From: Magnolia sinica
Taxonomy: Eukaryota; Streptophyta; Magnoliopsida; Magnoliales; Magnoliaceae
Length of the DNA: 64,000 bases
Direction: 5' to 3'
NCBI RefSeq assembly: GCF_029962835.1
Contig: NC_080577.1
Span: forward strand, 31,912,501-31,976,500
Translations under genes and position numbers: made by a program
In this document: positions 11,787 to 23,365 of the stretch, in pieces
Position numbering within the stretch: position 1 is the stretch's first letter
Layout of the letters: each line of letters begins with the position of its first letter
The notes under the pieces: model-generated
The model's input: the letters and a program-made list of their open reading frames with translations, nothing else
Database searches by the model: none
What the model was told of the DNA's origin: nothing

Positions 11787-13469
11787 CTAAGGCAATTTAG
11801 AGATCGCAAATAATTGTTCATCAGGGAAAGTGTCCTGGATATGTATCTCCTCAGTGGAATCATCTGACATCAATCTAGAAAGGTGATCGGCCACTACGTT
11901 TTCTACTCCTTTCTTATCTTTTATCTCTAAGTCAAATTCTTGGAGTAGGAGGATCCATCTCAAAAGTCTCGGCTTTGCATCCTTCTTAGATAACAAATAT
12001 TTTAAAGCCGAGTGGTCCGTGAAAATGACCACTTTGGATCCCAGTAAGTAGGACCTAAACTTATCCAAAGCAAAAACTACTGCAAGTAACTCTTTTTCAG
12101 TTGTTGAGTAGTTCACTTGGACCGAGTTTAGAGTTTTACTCGCATAGTGAATAACGTAGGGCCGTTTATCTTTCCTTTGGCCCAAAACAGCTCTTATGGC
12201 ATAATCACTTGCATCGCACATTAGTTCAAAAGGAAGTGTCCAATCTGGTGGACGCATGATAGGTGCAGTGGTAAGGGATGATTTAATTTTATTAAAGGCA
12301 CTTGCACACTCATCTGTCCACTTAAATGGAATATCCTTTTGAAGAAGATTAGTCAAGGGTCTAGTAATGGCACTAAAATCCTTGATGAATCTTCTATAAA
12401 AACCAGCATGCCCTATAAGTGATCTAATATCTCTAACAGTTCGGGGGATAGGTAGATTAGCTATAATGTCGAGTTTTGAGCGATCTACCTCGATTCCATT
12501 TTTGCATATAACATGGCCCAAAACAATTCCCTTTTGAACCATGAAATGACATTTCTCCCAATTTAAGACAAGGTGTTTTTCTTCACACCTAGACAAGACA
12601 AGAGATAAATTGTTGAGGTATTCCTCAAAACTACTCCCAAATACAGAGAAGTCGTCCATGAAAACCTCAAGAAACTTCCCAACCATATTTAAAAAAATAC
12701 TTAACATACACCGTTGGAAAGTTGCTGGGGCGTTACACAATCCAAATGGCATCCGTTTGAAAGCAAACGTGCCAAATGGACAAGTGAACGTGGTTTTCTC
12801 TTGGTCTTCCAGGGCTATCTCTATTTGGTTATATCCATAATATCCATTAAGAAAACTATAGAAGGAGTGACCTGCTACCCTCTCTAAAACTTGATCAATG
12901 AATGGTAGAGGGAAATGGTCCTTCTTTGTGACTTGGTTCAATTTTCTATAGTCAATGCAAACACGCCAACCAGTGGTGACACGAGTTGGTATGAGTTCAT
13001 TATTAGAATTCTGCACAATAGTTATTCCAGATTTCTTTGGGACTACTTGAGTTGGACTCACCCAAACACTATTGGATATTAGGTAGATGATTCCCACATC
13101 TAATAATTTGATCACCTCATTTTTTACAACTTTCATCATGTTTGGATTGAGACGCCTTTGAGGTTGTCTAATTGGTTTGGCGTCATCATCGAGGTGGATC
13201 TGATGGGTGCATATGGAAGGGCTTATACCCTTTATGTCAGAAATGGTCCAGCCCAAGGCTCCTTTGTGGTCCCTTAGAACTTTCAACAATTAAATTTCTT
13301 AATCCTTCTCTAAAAATGAAGAGATCACCATAGGATAAGTTTTATTTTCACCTAAGTATACATACTTAAGCTCATTTGGTAATGATTTTAAATCAAGCTT
13401 TGGATCATTGGTTGGTGATGGCAGAGGTCGCAAGTCCTCGATAGATAGGATTTGAGTGCGCGGTCTCCA
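11787..13469 (-). pseudogene. element 1 reverse transcriptase and RNase H
   Basis: The open part runs 13289-11787 (500 codons). RT copies element RNA into cDNA: template-grip and palm motifs include [23 protein letters not shown], the [13 protein letters not shown] box, and the catalytic FMDDFSVFG (the xMDD motif). A thumb/connection region with [14 protein letters not shown] follows. RNase H then shows its acidic residues in [21 protein letters not shown] and VADHLSRL. Upstream (13469-13290) the same frame continues the protease-RT linker but carries stop codons, including two close together just before LLKVLRDHK. The frame is shared with gag-protease and integrase, so the original was a single polyprotein. 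Confidence 0.92.
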
Positions 13470-15596
13470 TTAGTACATACTAATGTCCTGGGTGGTAGTA
13501 CTTTCATTATCATCAGAAATTTTAGCAAGCACTTTTTCTAAATCAGAATTTTTCAAGTCTCCAATGACTTGAATCAATTCCTCAGTCAGACTAGGTTCTA
13601 ATTCCTCTTCTTCTATCAAGCAGTCCATGAAATTCAACTCATGGATCTCATTATTATCAATGGGCTGCTTACATAGATTGAAAATATTTAGCTCTAGAGT
13701 CATGTTACCAAAAGACAAGTTCATCATTCCATTCCTGCAATTTATAATTGCATTTGAAGTTGCTAAGAATGGGTGGCTTAAAATGATGGGAACTTGAGCG
13801 CTAGCATTTACACATGGTTCAGTGTCTAGTATAATAAAATCCATGGGGAAGTAGAATTTCTCCACTTGGACTAGCACGTCCTCTAAAATTCCCCTTGGTA
13901 CCTTAATAGAGCGGTCAGCGAGTTGGAGTGTAATCGTGGTTGGTTTAAGCTCGCCTAACCCCATTTGTTTGTAGACCGAATAAGGTACTAAGTTGACACT
14001 TGCACCCAAATCTAGCAAAGCATGCTCAATTTGAAAATTTCCAATAATACAAGGAATAGTGGGACTTCCCGGATCTTTGTATTTGGGTACAACCCTTTGT
14101 TGAATGATAGCGCTCACTTTCTCAGTAAGGAAGGCCTTTTTGTGCACATTTAATTTTCTCTTTACAGTGCACAAGTCCTTGATATATTTAGCATATGATG
14201 GAATTTGTCTAATGGCATCAAGCAGAGGAATATTGACAGTAACCTTTTGGAGCACATCCAATACTTCTTGATATTTCATGGGGACAGTTGGATTCCGAAG
14301 TCTAGATGGGAACGGAACTGGAGGCTCATATGACTTAGTCTCTTTATCCTTTTGCTGTTGCGGCTCTTGAACCATAGCCGGTTCATCATTTTCTTGAGAC
14401 AGTGGCTCATCCTCCGGTATTTCTACCGGTTGCATTATCTTGTTATCGACCTCTTTTCCACTTCTCAAGGTAATGATGGCCTTAGCTTGTTCATGATGTA
14501 ACTCACTTGGATTTGAGTCTCCAATGAAATGTGTGTTTCGAGGGTTTGGCACAGGTTGAGAAGGAAGGGTGCCTTTTTCCCTAGCATTTAGTTGAGTCTC
14601 AATCCTAGCCACAGCTATCTTTAATTCCTGATTTGATTGGATTAGAGACTGATTCATTTGAGCTTGAGAGTTCATGAATGTGGTCAATGCATCCTCCACA
14701 AATGATCGCTTTGGCGGGGGCACATATGGTGCATTGTTAGGTGCCCCAAAGAAGTTATTTTGTGGAGGCATTTGAGGTGCATTAGGCACATTAATTTGTG
14801 GTCCATTCCTCCAACTAAGATTAAGATGGTTACGCCAATTTGGATTGTACGTATTTCCCAAGGGTTGCATAACTGACCTTTGGTAATTATTTATAGCATT
14901 TGCTTGATCATGCTCATGCGTGATATTTTGTACAACTGAGATTATTGGACAATCCTTTGTGTCATGGTCTGTACCACCATAAATGCTACAAAAATTACCT
15001 AAGGAAGTGTTTGCTTTAACCATATCAATTTTTCTAATTTCCAAGGCTTCGACCTTTCTAGCCAATGCAGCGAATTTTGCATTAAGGTCGTCTTCCTCTC
15101 TTAGGACATACATTCCCGCTTTCTCCCTAGGAATGGGTCTAGTTTGGTCTAATTTAGCAGAGACATCCCATGTCTGAGTATTCTCTGCTAACATGTCTAG
15201 AAAATCCCAAGCCTCATTATGATCTTTGTCAAGAAAGGTTCCACCACACATCATCTCTATGAACTGACGGGTATCCATGGTGAGCCCATTTCGGAAAGCA
15301 TCAATCACGTGCCATGGTTCATAACCATGATGTGGACAAGTCATTAGAATGTCTTTGAAGCGCTCCCAAGCTTGAAAAAATAGTTCATTCCCCTTTTGGG
15401 AGAATGACATGATTTCTTGTTTTAATGCATTTGTTTTGTGCTCGGGAAAGAACTTTTTCAAAAACTCTCTACTTAAGGCTTGCCATGAAGTGATGGTATT
15501 AGGTCTTAGAGAATTGAGCCATGCTTTGGCCCGATCCTTTAGAGAAAATGAGAATAACCTAAGCTTAAGTACATCCCTATTGCCATTGTTTACTTA
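13470..15596 (-). pseudogene. element 1 Gag (C-terminal two thirds) and protease
   Basis: An open stretch begins right after the stop at 15594-15596 and continues to 13470; the first internal Met is at 15461 (663 codons). It starts in the conserved capsid region (KKFFPEHKT, CPHHGYEPWHVIDAF). A nucleocapsid-like zinc knuckle reads C-x2-Y-x4-H-x4-C; the second Cys has become Tyr, one G-to-A change. The linker is Gln/Pro/Asn-rich. The aspartic protease has LLDLGASVNLVPYSVY, where DLG replaces the usual DS/TG, as is common in Athila-type elements. A later NAIINCRNGMMNLSFG segment is shared with element 2. The stretch ends at a TAA after DISMY, which the alignment-free context suggests is a mutation, not a natural end. 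Confidence 0.9.
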
Positions 15597-15896
15597 TAAC
15601 GTCGCAATTACTTTCTCAAAGTTCTTGAGGTGCAAGTAGGGGCTTTCAGAATCTAAGCCATGAAATTTAGGAATTAATTGAATCACACCTGGTTTAAAAT
15701 CAATATTCCCTGTGTGAGCAGGGAACACTATGCAAGATGGTAAAGTTGATCTTTCAGGGTGTAAATGTTCACGTAAAGTCCGTGGTTGGTTTAACACATT
15801 CCTATAAACTTCATTTTCATCCTCAAGAGGAGGATTATTTTGATTTATAATTGGATCTGGCAGATTTGGATTTGGATTATCAAATGGGTCTGCCAT
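15594..15896 (-). pseudogene. element 1 Gag N-terminus
   Basis: I place the start at the ATG at 15894-15896 (MADPFDNPNPNLPDP). The frame is open upstream to 16049, but that extension reads like leader. The piece holds the Gag matrix/capsid start PSCIVFPAHTGN..FKPGVIQLIPKFHGLDSESPY, clearly homologous to element 2 (PSCIVLP..LKPGVIQLLPSFYGLD). It ends at an in-frame TAA after VIATL; the frame continues in the next segment. Confidence 0.82.
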
Positions 15897-16080
15897 GAAA
15901 TCCAAGTGATGTTGAGTGCCTCTTCTAAGTGAATGATCAAGGCCTGGAACTAGTCCCCCTTTAGAGGAGAGTCGATTGTTTTGATCCCTACTCCAACTGG
16001 ACATAAACCATCCACACCACACAACAAATACCACTAATTCAAATCGCAAGTATGATACTTAAAATAAAAATAAAAACTTA

Positions 16081-16358
16081 AATCAACAACCCAGGCGACA
16101 GAGCCGACCATGTGGGTTCAATCCACAAAGCAAAATAAATCAACAACCCAGGCGGCAGAGCCGACCATGAGGGTTCAGTCCACAAAGCAAAATAAATCAA
16201 CAACCCAGGTGGCAGAGCTGACCATGAGAGTTCAGTCCACAAAGCAAAATAAATCAACAACCCAGGTGGCAAAGCCGACCATGAGGGTTCAGTTCACAAA
16301 GCAAAATAAATCAACAACCCAGGTGGCAGAGCCGACCATGAGGGTTCAGTCCACAAAA
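16081..16358 (-). repeat. 57-bp tandem repeat, about 4.9 copies, in element 1 leader
   Basis: Units starting 'aatcaacaacccagg' occur at 16081, 16138, 16195, 16252 and 16309. 57 is a multiple of 3 and the unit lacks stops in one frame on each strand, which alone creates a 93-codon plus-strand frame and a 64-codon minus-strand frame. It lies between primer site and gag. Confidence 0.95.
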
Positions 16359-16590
16359 AAAATTAAAAAAAAAATAATAATAAATAAATAAATAAAAGTA
16401 AAACTAATGCAGAAATTAAACTATGTTAATCTAGAAAATAGATTCAGCGGATGATCTTTGTGATGAAACAGCAACTATAGGACAACCATAGCACTTGGGT
16501 GATAAAATCCCAAGCAGGGCAACCTTATGTCATAGTTAGTGTTTGAAAGACCCAACTGAATTTATTTTCAAAGAAAAAGAAAAGAAGAAA

Positions 16591-16624
<34 letters not shown>

Positions 16625-16698
16625 CTACAGAAAATCTGGAGGGTTTAGAAGAAAACTTACCTTAGCTATCTTGCACAAATCTGATCTATCTCAGTCTC
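16359..16698 (-). other. element 1 leader, AT-rich
   Basis: Non-coding sequence between the tandem repeat and the primer site, with A-rich low-complexity runs at 16360-16400 and 16565-16620. Confidence 0.6.
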
Positions 16699-16716
16699 TC
16701 CCCGGCAACGGCGCCA
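16699..16716 (-). promoter_or_regulatory. element 1 primer-binding site (tRNA-Asp)
   Basis: On the minus strand it reads TGGCGCCGTTGCCGGGGA, complementary to the 3' end of plant tRNA-Asp including the CCA tail. A 6-base spacer (agtttt) separates it from the LTR end at 16723. The identical site and spacer occur in element 2. Confidence 0.92.
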
Positions 16717-16722
16717 AAAACT

Positions 16723-17548
16723 TGATTGCTTGCCTCCAAGTGCAGAGGTTCATAAGTAATATCCTGTGAATACAGGGTCGATCCCACAGGGAGATGAATT
16801 GCGTGAAGGAAAAAATTAAATGCAAAAAAAACTAAGTAATAAAAAATAAACTGATGATTTGATTTTGGAATTTTTGAATGGATGTAATTCAACTGAATAA
16901 AAAAACACCCAAGCTTCAAAGTTCCACACATAGGTTAATGTTCCAAAATCATGATGACTTGGATAACACAACTAGGATCTGAGCACTATGGTCAGCCTAA
17001 TCAAAAAATAAAACACTTTAAATATTTTAATAAATGATATAAAAGATTAGAAAATAATGGATTTGCATCATTGATATATATTCTCAAGCGCCAGTGATTT
17101 TAAGTATTCAATATCTATACGATAATGAATATCAAAGAAATATAATAAGTTGAGAACATCTCCTATCTAGGAAATCTGATTAATCTAGGGTAAGCCTATC
17201 CATCAATGTGGATCTCATATGATGGAAACATATGGATCTTACAAAAGGATAAAAAATAAAACCTAAATAATAGATAACATGCATACACCATTCTTCTCAT
17301 TATTAAAACAATCAATCATCATAACTTAAAGAAATATTAAACCCACGTGCTTCCCTTCTAGCTTGGGCTAGAGGGAACTTAGAAAAACATAATTAAATTA
17401 CAGAAATAAAAAGCATTAAGGAAGAAAGAAGAAAAATTGCAAATAGAAAAGATCTAAAAGGAAAGAAACAACTTATAAAGCTTTAATAAAACTAAAAACT
17501 CTTTAAAAAACTCTAAATATTGCTCTTGAATGCTTCTAATGATGTTTA
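16723..17548 (-). repeat. element 1 5' LTR, inner part
   Basis: It begins next to the primer site (minus strand ends ...CAATCA). 16952-17548 is collinear with 8636-9220 of the 3' LTR; 16723-16951 has no counterpart there. The LTR is cut at 17548 by element 2 and resumes at 26988. Together the two parts make an LTR of about 1.3 kb. Confidence 0.85.
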
Positions 17549-19734
17549 TGATCAGGGTCAAATATTGCATATCAGACCCCAGTAATTGCCTGATTTTACG
17601 TACATGATAAGGTTTAATGCCATATTTTAATCCTGTTTTTATTACAGGATGAAATCAGGAGTGTGTACTGAAAGATGATGTTAAGAACATGGATTTGGTG
17701 CTCCAAAATTACCAGAGCACGGGATGGACTCCAGAAAACTAATAGTGAAGATTTTACACGCCTGAGATCTGAGGAAAGCACGATAAAGAGGCCCGAAACG
17801 GGTCCAAAATGCAAGATCACATGGTTCTCACCATCCAATTGGCTCGAAACTCCATATATGGCCTGGACGCCATAAATAAACTGTACATAATAAATTTCAA
17901 CCATTGGATATCTCGAGAAGTGGGCCAACGGACAGATCAGCCCATTAATCTTCAATTTTAGGCCCACCTACAATTTGGATATACTTCAAAATTGGCCCAG
18001 ACGGTTTAAATAAGGTGAGGAATAGGATGGACGGATTGGATTTCTCGAAATCATCGTAGTGGACCCCGCATGGGTGGCGTGTGTATTAAAGACACGTGCG
18101 CCGGCTGCGCACCGCACCGCTGGGACGGTCAGCACCAGCGCTGACCCGTCTCTCTCTCTCTCGCCGCTGCAGCGTCTCCGCAGGCCGACCGCTGTCGTCG
18201 GTTGTGGGGCCCATACATTGTCCAAACGGACAATCCAAGCCGTCCACCAGAATTCCAGTGTCCCTAGTACCATAGCCTAGGTGGAGGTATTTGAGAAGAC
18301 AGTAAATATTGGTTTTTTTTACCCTTCAAACGCAGGTTGAACGGTGGAACAGAAACATTCTGTGTACCACACCAAAATGAAGAAAAACTGTGGGTTTTCG
18401 ACCGAAATTCCGAGATGAATTCGGTGAACGGATTGGATCTTTCAATATAAAATCCAAATGGGCCTCACCGTTGTCACAGCGGAAGCAATCCGCTGCTCTG
18501 TTTGCGTCTGCGAAATCCGGGTTTTGCGGGAGTTTGTGAACCCCACCGGTAGCACGTACGGCCGATCTGATCCGTCCATCGTGTAGAGGGCTTCGAGAGC
18601 TTCAAAACCATGTTGACATTCTTCTCTCATGCGTGCACACGTGCGTGATACAGAGGCCACAAACAGGCCGTCTTGTGACGTCCAAAACTGATTTTGTTGA
18701 GATTTCTTCTGTGGGTCGCGCTAATGGACCTTCAAAACCACCCATTCTTGATTGAAATTTCGTCCTGAATCCAATGGACGTGGTAGATTTTCCAGAAAAT
18801 ACCTCTGTGGGGCCCACCGATCACGGCTGCGAAAAATTGCACTTCGAGTCCTTCTACGACTCTGCCACCGACCTCAGCCATCCAGCAGCTATAAAAGGGG
18901 AGTTTTGGACGTGGGAAAGGCATTGAGAGCCAGGGGATTCCAGATCTGGAGTAAGGAAGAGAAGAAAGAGAAGAAAGAGAAGAAAGAAGAGAGAGATCGA
19001 TTGGTTTGGTGTTTAATTTTTATGAATTTTATTTAATATTTTTCATGGATTTTATGGGTCACTAATCTCTCAGCTAGATGAAGCCCCTAATTTGATTATC
19101 TCTTGTATTGGTTGATTTACTTTGAATTTCAATTAATTTGTTTCTTTCTTTAAGTGGGCTTTGTGGGTTTAAATTCTATACTTCTCCATCTATGAACTTG
19201 ACCAAAGTATATATATGGATGTTGTTTGGATGCTTATTATAGGTGCTTGTGTCTGATCAAGAACAGGTTTCCTATAGAGGAAGAAACAGGATGCTTTAAT
19301 GAATTGTACATCCCTTATGCCCGACCAAGGATATGGGATATGTCATTCATGGCATTGCTTAAAGGAATTAGACAGTCTGTATGCCCGATTAAGGACACAG
19401 ATTGTGCTTTCTCTATTTAAGTGGTATCAATCTAGATCAAGGTGAATCAACAGACAAAATAAGGGTTAGGATAATTAGGGGTGGATTCGAAAGTCCTAGT
19501 GCTCTCTCTCTGATTGAATTTTCTTCCCTGTTCTTAATTAATTATTTTTCATAAAATTGTGCTTAGTAATTCATTCCATTATTTATTGGATTAGTTAAGG
19601 AGAATCATAGATTTGAATTGTGACGACCAGTCCTCGTGGGAACGATCTCGTAATACGTACCGTATCTACATCTGATTCGTATACTTGCGAGTTTAAAAAT
19701 CATTTAAATCATGTTGGTTTAAACAAAAACATCA
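17549..19734 (+). repeat. element 2 5' LTR
   Basis: It starts TGATCAGGGTC and ends ACATCA. A TATA box (ctataaaagg, 18890-18898) is followed about 65 bases on by a (gaagaaa)n purine run (18958-18990). GC-rich upstream sequence (18060-18230) contains reading frames on both strands that recur unchanged in the 3' LTR and are not genes. Confidence 0.92.
18889..18898 (+). promoter_or_regulatory. TATA box of element 2 5' LTR
   Basis: The motif 'ctataaaagg' lies in the LTR, with the same motif at 26131-26140 in the 3' LTR. Expected RNA start about 30 bases downstream (near 18925), which is also where the two LTRs differ most (18920-18940 against 26160-26180). Confidence 0.6.
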
Positions 19735-19740
19735 AGTTTT

Positions 19741-19758
19741 TGGCGCCGTTGCCGGGGA
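19741..19758 (+). promoter_or_regulatory. element 2 primer-binding site (tRNA-Asp)
   Basis: TGGCGCCGTTGCCGGGGA, identical over 18 bases to the site in element 1 and with the same 6-base spacer after the LTR. Confidence 0.93.
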
Positions 19759-20544
19759 CTGTTTTGTTCCAATTGGATTTAGGATTCTCTCTTATCATAA
19801 TTCATAGTCTTAGGTTTTTTACTAACTCTAGGTTAAATTTTTTTGAAACTAACCTATTTCCTGTTTTGTAGGGACCTGACATAAACTACTAATTTGGTAA
19901 TCTCCTTCCAAATTTTCTATTTTTTTTTTCTAATTTCTATTTTTAGAATTAAGGTTTTATTTTTTTTAGAAAGTTTCTATTTCTAGGCTTTTTGATTTTT
20001 TTATTTATTTTTTTTTTTTTAGAAATTTCCTATTTTCTAATTCTAGATTCTGATTCTTCTTTCAAGTAACTTTCTATTTTCTAGTTTAGGTTTTATTATT
20101 TTTAGAAGAGTCTTTAGGTTTTATTTTTTATTTTTTAGAAAGTTTCTCTCTTATTTTCTAATTTCCTATTTTTTTAGAAATTTTCCCTTTTTAGAAACTA
20201 ACTTAGCTTTTATTTCTAAGATTACAAACTTTCTTTTTTTAGAAATTAACCGTTGCTTAGGATTTTTTTTTTTTTCTAGCATTGTTTTAGTAAATTTAAT
20301 TTATTTTTGTTTTCTTTTTGTTTACAGGAATTAAGGAAGGAAGCTGCTAAATAACATTGACTTCAAAAGGAGGAGCTCTCTATTCTTCAGACATCAATCA
20401 TCTCCTTTTCCGGGTTCTTTCTTCCCATTCTTAATTACATAGTTTTAACTTGTTTTAGAATCTCATAGTTTCTAGGTCTAGTTTTATTTCTCTTAGGTTG
20501 CTTCTTAGTTTAGTTTTCTTTCTTACATTGCAATAAAATAGTTT
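19759..20544 (+). other. element 2 leader, T-rich
   Basis: No gene. Many near-copies of 'ttttagaaa(g/t)tt(t/c)cta' between 19915 and 20290 make a T-rich quasi-repeat. This differs entirely from the element 1 leader. Confidence 0.7.
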
Positions 20545-21703
20545 ATGCTAGGACGTAGATCTCTGAATTTAGAACTAGCACCGTTTGATCCGGAGATTGA
20601 AAGAACAATTCGTGAAAGATTGAGAAATAATCCTGTTGAAATGGCGAATGAGACTGAAGTTAAAGCTCTCAAAGATTATTCAGCTCCTGTCCAATTTAAT
20701 GCGCCTTCATGCATAGTGTTGCCAACCACTACGGCAGCACACTTTGAACTTAAACCTGGAGTCATACAATTGTTGCCATCCTTTTATGGATTGGACAAGG
20801 AGGACCCATATCATCATGTGAAAGAATTCTTAAACATTTGCTCCACCTTTAAGTTCCAAAACTTCTCAGACGATTCGATCCGCCTACGCCTGTTTCCTTT
20901 TTCTTTGAAGGATAAGGCGAAAGCATGGTTGAATTCTCTAGAAGTTGGATCTATCACTACATGGGACCAACTGTCTAAGAAGTTCTTAAACAAGTTCTTC
21001 CCCGCTTCACAAAACCAATGCCCTCCGTAGAGAAATTACTAACTTCACACAAAAAGAGGGCGAGCACTTTCATGAATGTTGGGAAAGATGGAAGGACTTG
21101 CTTCTTAAATGTCCTCACCATGGTTTTGAGAAGTGGCAACAAGTTCAATACTTCTATGACGGTCTGACACCACAGAACCGTCGCATGGTTGATGCCACTA
21201 GTGGAGGGTCATTCATGACCAAAAGTGATGTCGAAGCGTGGAACTTCTTTGAAACCTTGTGCGAAAATTCCCAGCAATGGGATTATTCAAATAGAGGTGA
21301 CAAAAGTCCCCAACCACAAAAGAGAGGTGGTATATATGAGATAGGAGTCATGCCAGAGCTGAGCGCCAAGCTTGATAACCTGACAAAGAAAGTTGATGCT
21401 CTGGTATTAAATAATGGACCACCACAAACAGCTCAAGTCGAGGCATATGCCACATGTTCTAGTCCTGCCCATCCTATGCAGTCTTGTCCATCTGGTGCAG
21501 CATTCCCAGAACTTCTCTCTGAACAAGTTCATGCTATGAACACTTTTCAAAAATCTGGGAATGATCCTTACTCAAACACCTATAATCCAGGGTGGGCTAG
21601 ACATCCAAATTTCTCTTGGGCAAAAGGACCACAACAAGGAGGACCATCTGGAAATCCTCCTATGCAACCTTACTCCCAAGTTGGCAGTCAACAACCTCAA
21701 TAG
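20545..21703 (+). pseudogene. element 2 Gag
   Basis: The first part (20545-21030) starts MLGRRSLNLEL and holds the capsid start (PSCIVLP, LKPGVIQLLPSFYGLDKEDPY, FPFSLKDKAKAWLNSL) and KKFLNKFFPAS. A one-base frameshift at about 21007-21012 breaks the frame. The second part resumes as KTNALRREITNF..., open from about 21010 (first Met 21098) to a TAG at 21701-21703, which sits in a Gln-rich run where CAG is expected. Capsid motif CPHHGFEKWQQVQYFYDG matches element 1 CPHHGYEPW. The zinc knuckle is degenerate. Protein similarity to element 1 is moderate (about half of residues in the best stretches by eye). Confidence 0.85.
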
Positions 21704-22567
21704 TTTCCACAATATCAACAACTGCCTACACAATCAAGGAAACCATCTCTTGAGGATACACTCCATCTTTTCATGCAGAGTTCTCTCCAATTCCAAAAAG
21801 ACACCCAACAAACCTTACTGGCCAACCAGCAAAGCTTACATGCAAATGCACAATCCATTGCCAAGCTGGAAGTACAAATGGGTCAACTAGCTGCCACATT
21901 GAGTGAGAGAGAGAAGGGCAAGTTCCCTAGCCAACCTGAGGCTAATCCAAAGGGACAGTATGAGATTGGCTCTAATTCCAACCAAGGGCAATATCATGAA
22001 CAGGCCAAATCGATCACTACCCTTAGGTCAGGCAAGCAGATTGATAACAGAATAGAGATGCCTGGGGATGAATCAAATTCTAAAACAAAAAATCAAGATG
22101 AAGCAGAGAGCCATACCAATGCATCCAAAGTCCAAAAGCTCTCTGACTCTCCAAGAGCCACTAATGTGCCACCTTATGTGCCCAAAGCACCCTTTCCTCA
22201 ACGTCTGGCACCAATAAAGAAAAGAAATAACTTTGATGAAATCTTGGATGTGTTTCAAAAAGTGCAAGTCAACATCCCGTTGCTTGACGCTATCAAGCAA
22301 GTCCCTGCTTACGCTAAGTTTCTTAAAGATTTATGCACTCAAAAGCGTAAGCAGAATGTTCATAAGAAAGTCTTCCTTGCAGAGCAGCTCAGCTCTATGA
22401 TTCAACATAACACCCCTACTAAATTTAGGGATCCAGGAGCTCCCACCATTTCTTGCGGCATAGGAGATCATAAGATCGGGAAGGCATTACTTGATTTAGG
22501 GGCGAGTGTCAATTTGTTACCATATTCGGTTTATGAGCCTAGGACTTGGTGTGTTGAAACCGACTAA
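21704..22567 (+). pseudogene. element 2 Gag C-terminus and protease start
   Basis: Same frame as the preceding segment after the TAG at 21703. It contains the Gln-rich linker, HEQAKSITTLRSGKQIDN (also in element 1 as HEQAKAIITLRSGKEVDN), the NIPLLDAIKQVPAYAKFLKDLC segment, and protease LLDLGASVNLLPYSVY. The frame is then lost near 22545 by a small indel; the protease continues in other frames, with further stops, to about 22720. Confidence 0.85.
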
Positions 22568-22699
22568 GGTAACATAACTACTATCTGATAGATCTGTAAT
22601 GGTGCGCCTGGGTGTTATTTAATATGTGTTAATCCTGGTTTATAAATTTTATTTTCCTGTGGATTTCATAGTTATAGATACTCAGAATGACCATAATCT

Positions 22700-23365
22700 T
22701 CATAGTCAGATCCCGTCATTTTGGGTCGTCCATTTTTTGCCACATCTAATGCTATTATCAATTACAAGAATGGAGTTATGAAATTGTCCTTTGGTAACAT
22801 GAATATTAAACTCAATGTTTTTAATGCAGAACAACAACCCTCCGATTTGGATGACATATTTGAAGTGGACATGATCGAGAGCCTTGTGCAGGACTCCTTC
22901 CGTACATCTTTTGAAGATCCTCTTGAGACCGGCTTAGCACAATCGGGCATGGATTTTGACATTTATAGTCCCATACATGAAGTCAATTCATTGCTCGACT
23001 CTACTCCTATATTGGAGACTGAAAAATGGAGAGCGAAAGTGGAACCTCTCCATCCCTCTGAGACTCTTCTTGACAGCATAGCTCCCAACTCTGAGAAGAC
23101 AAAGGCGAGCAGGCTGCTTAATGTTCTTAGAGCATATAAGGCAGCAATTGAACGGAAGATAGTGGAAATACAGGGAGTATGCCCCACGAAATGTATGGAT
23201 CATGCTGTTGTGGTAATATCGCATAACATGCAAAGGAAGCATGATCCTAACATAGAAGAAGTCGTTCGAGCAGAAGTCCTTAAATTTTTTTACGACAGTG
23301 TCAGTTGCCTTATTTCAGATAGCACAGTTCATGGGCACTCACATCACTTGTCTGGGATCGGTTAA
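22700..23365 (+). pseudogene. element 2 protease end and truncated RT start
   Basis: RPFFATSNAIINYKNGVMKLSFGNM matches the same region of element 1. Near the end, LLNVLRAYKAAIERKIVEIQG..PTKCMDH and the following NMQRKHDPNIEEVVRAEVLKF correspond to the first ~80 residues of element 1 RT ([36 protein letters not shown]). The frame then stops (23363-23365) at a point equivalent to just before the RT palm. No palm, RNase H or integrase sequence follows in any frame; the non-coding tail begins at once. Confidence 0.82.

Noticed and set aside
16078-16391. Repetitive 93- and 64-codon frames on the two strands
   Set aside because: Both come from the 57-bp repeat, whose length is a multiple of three; no family feature and it lies in an LTR element leader.
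18059-18280. Arg/Ser/Ala-rich frames, also at 25301-25522
   Set aside because: They lie in the GC-rich part of element 2 LTR and occur in both LTR copies on both strands; LTR sequence, not genes.
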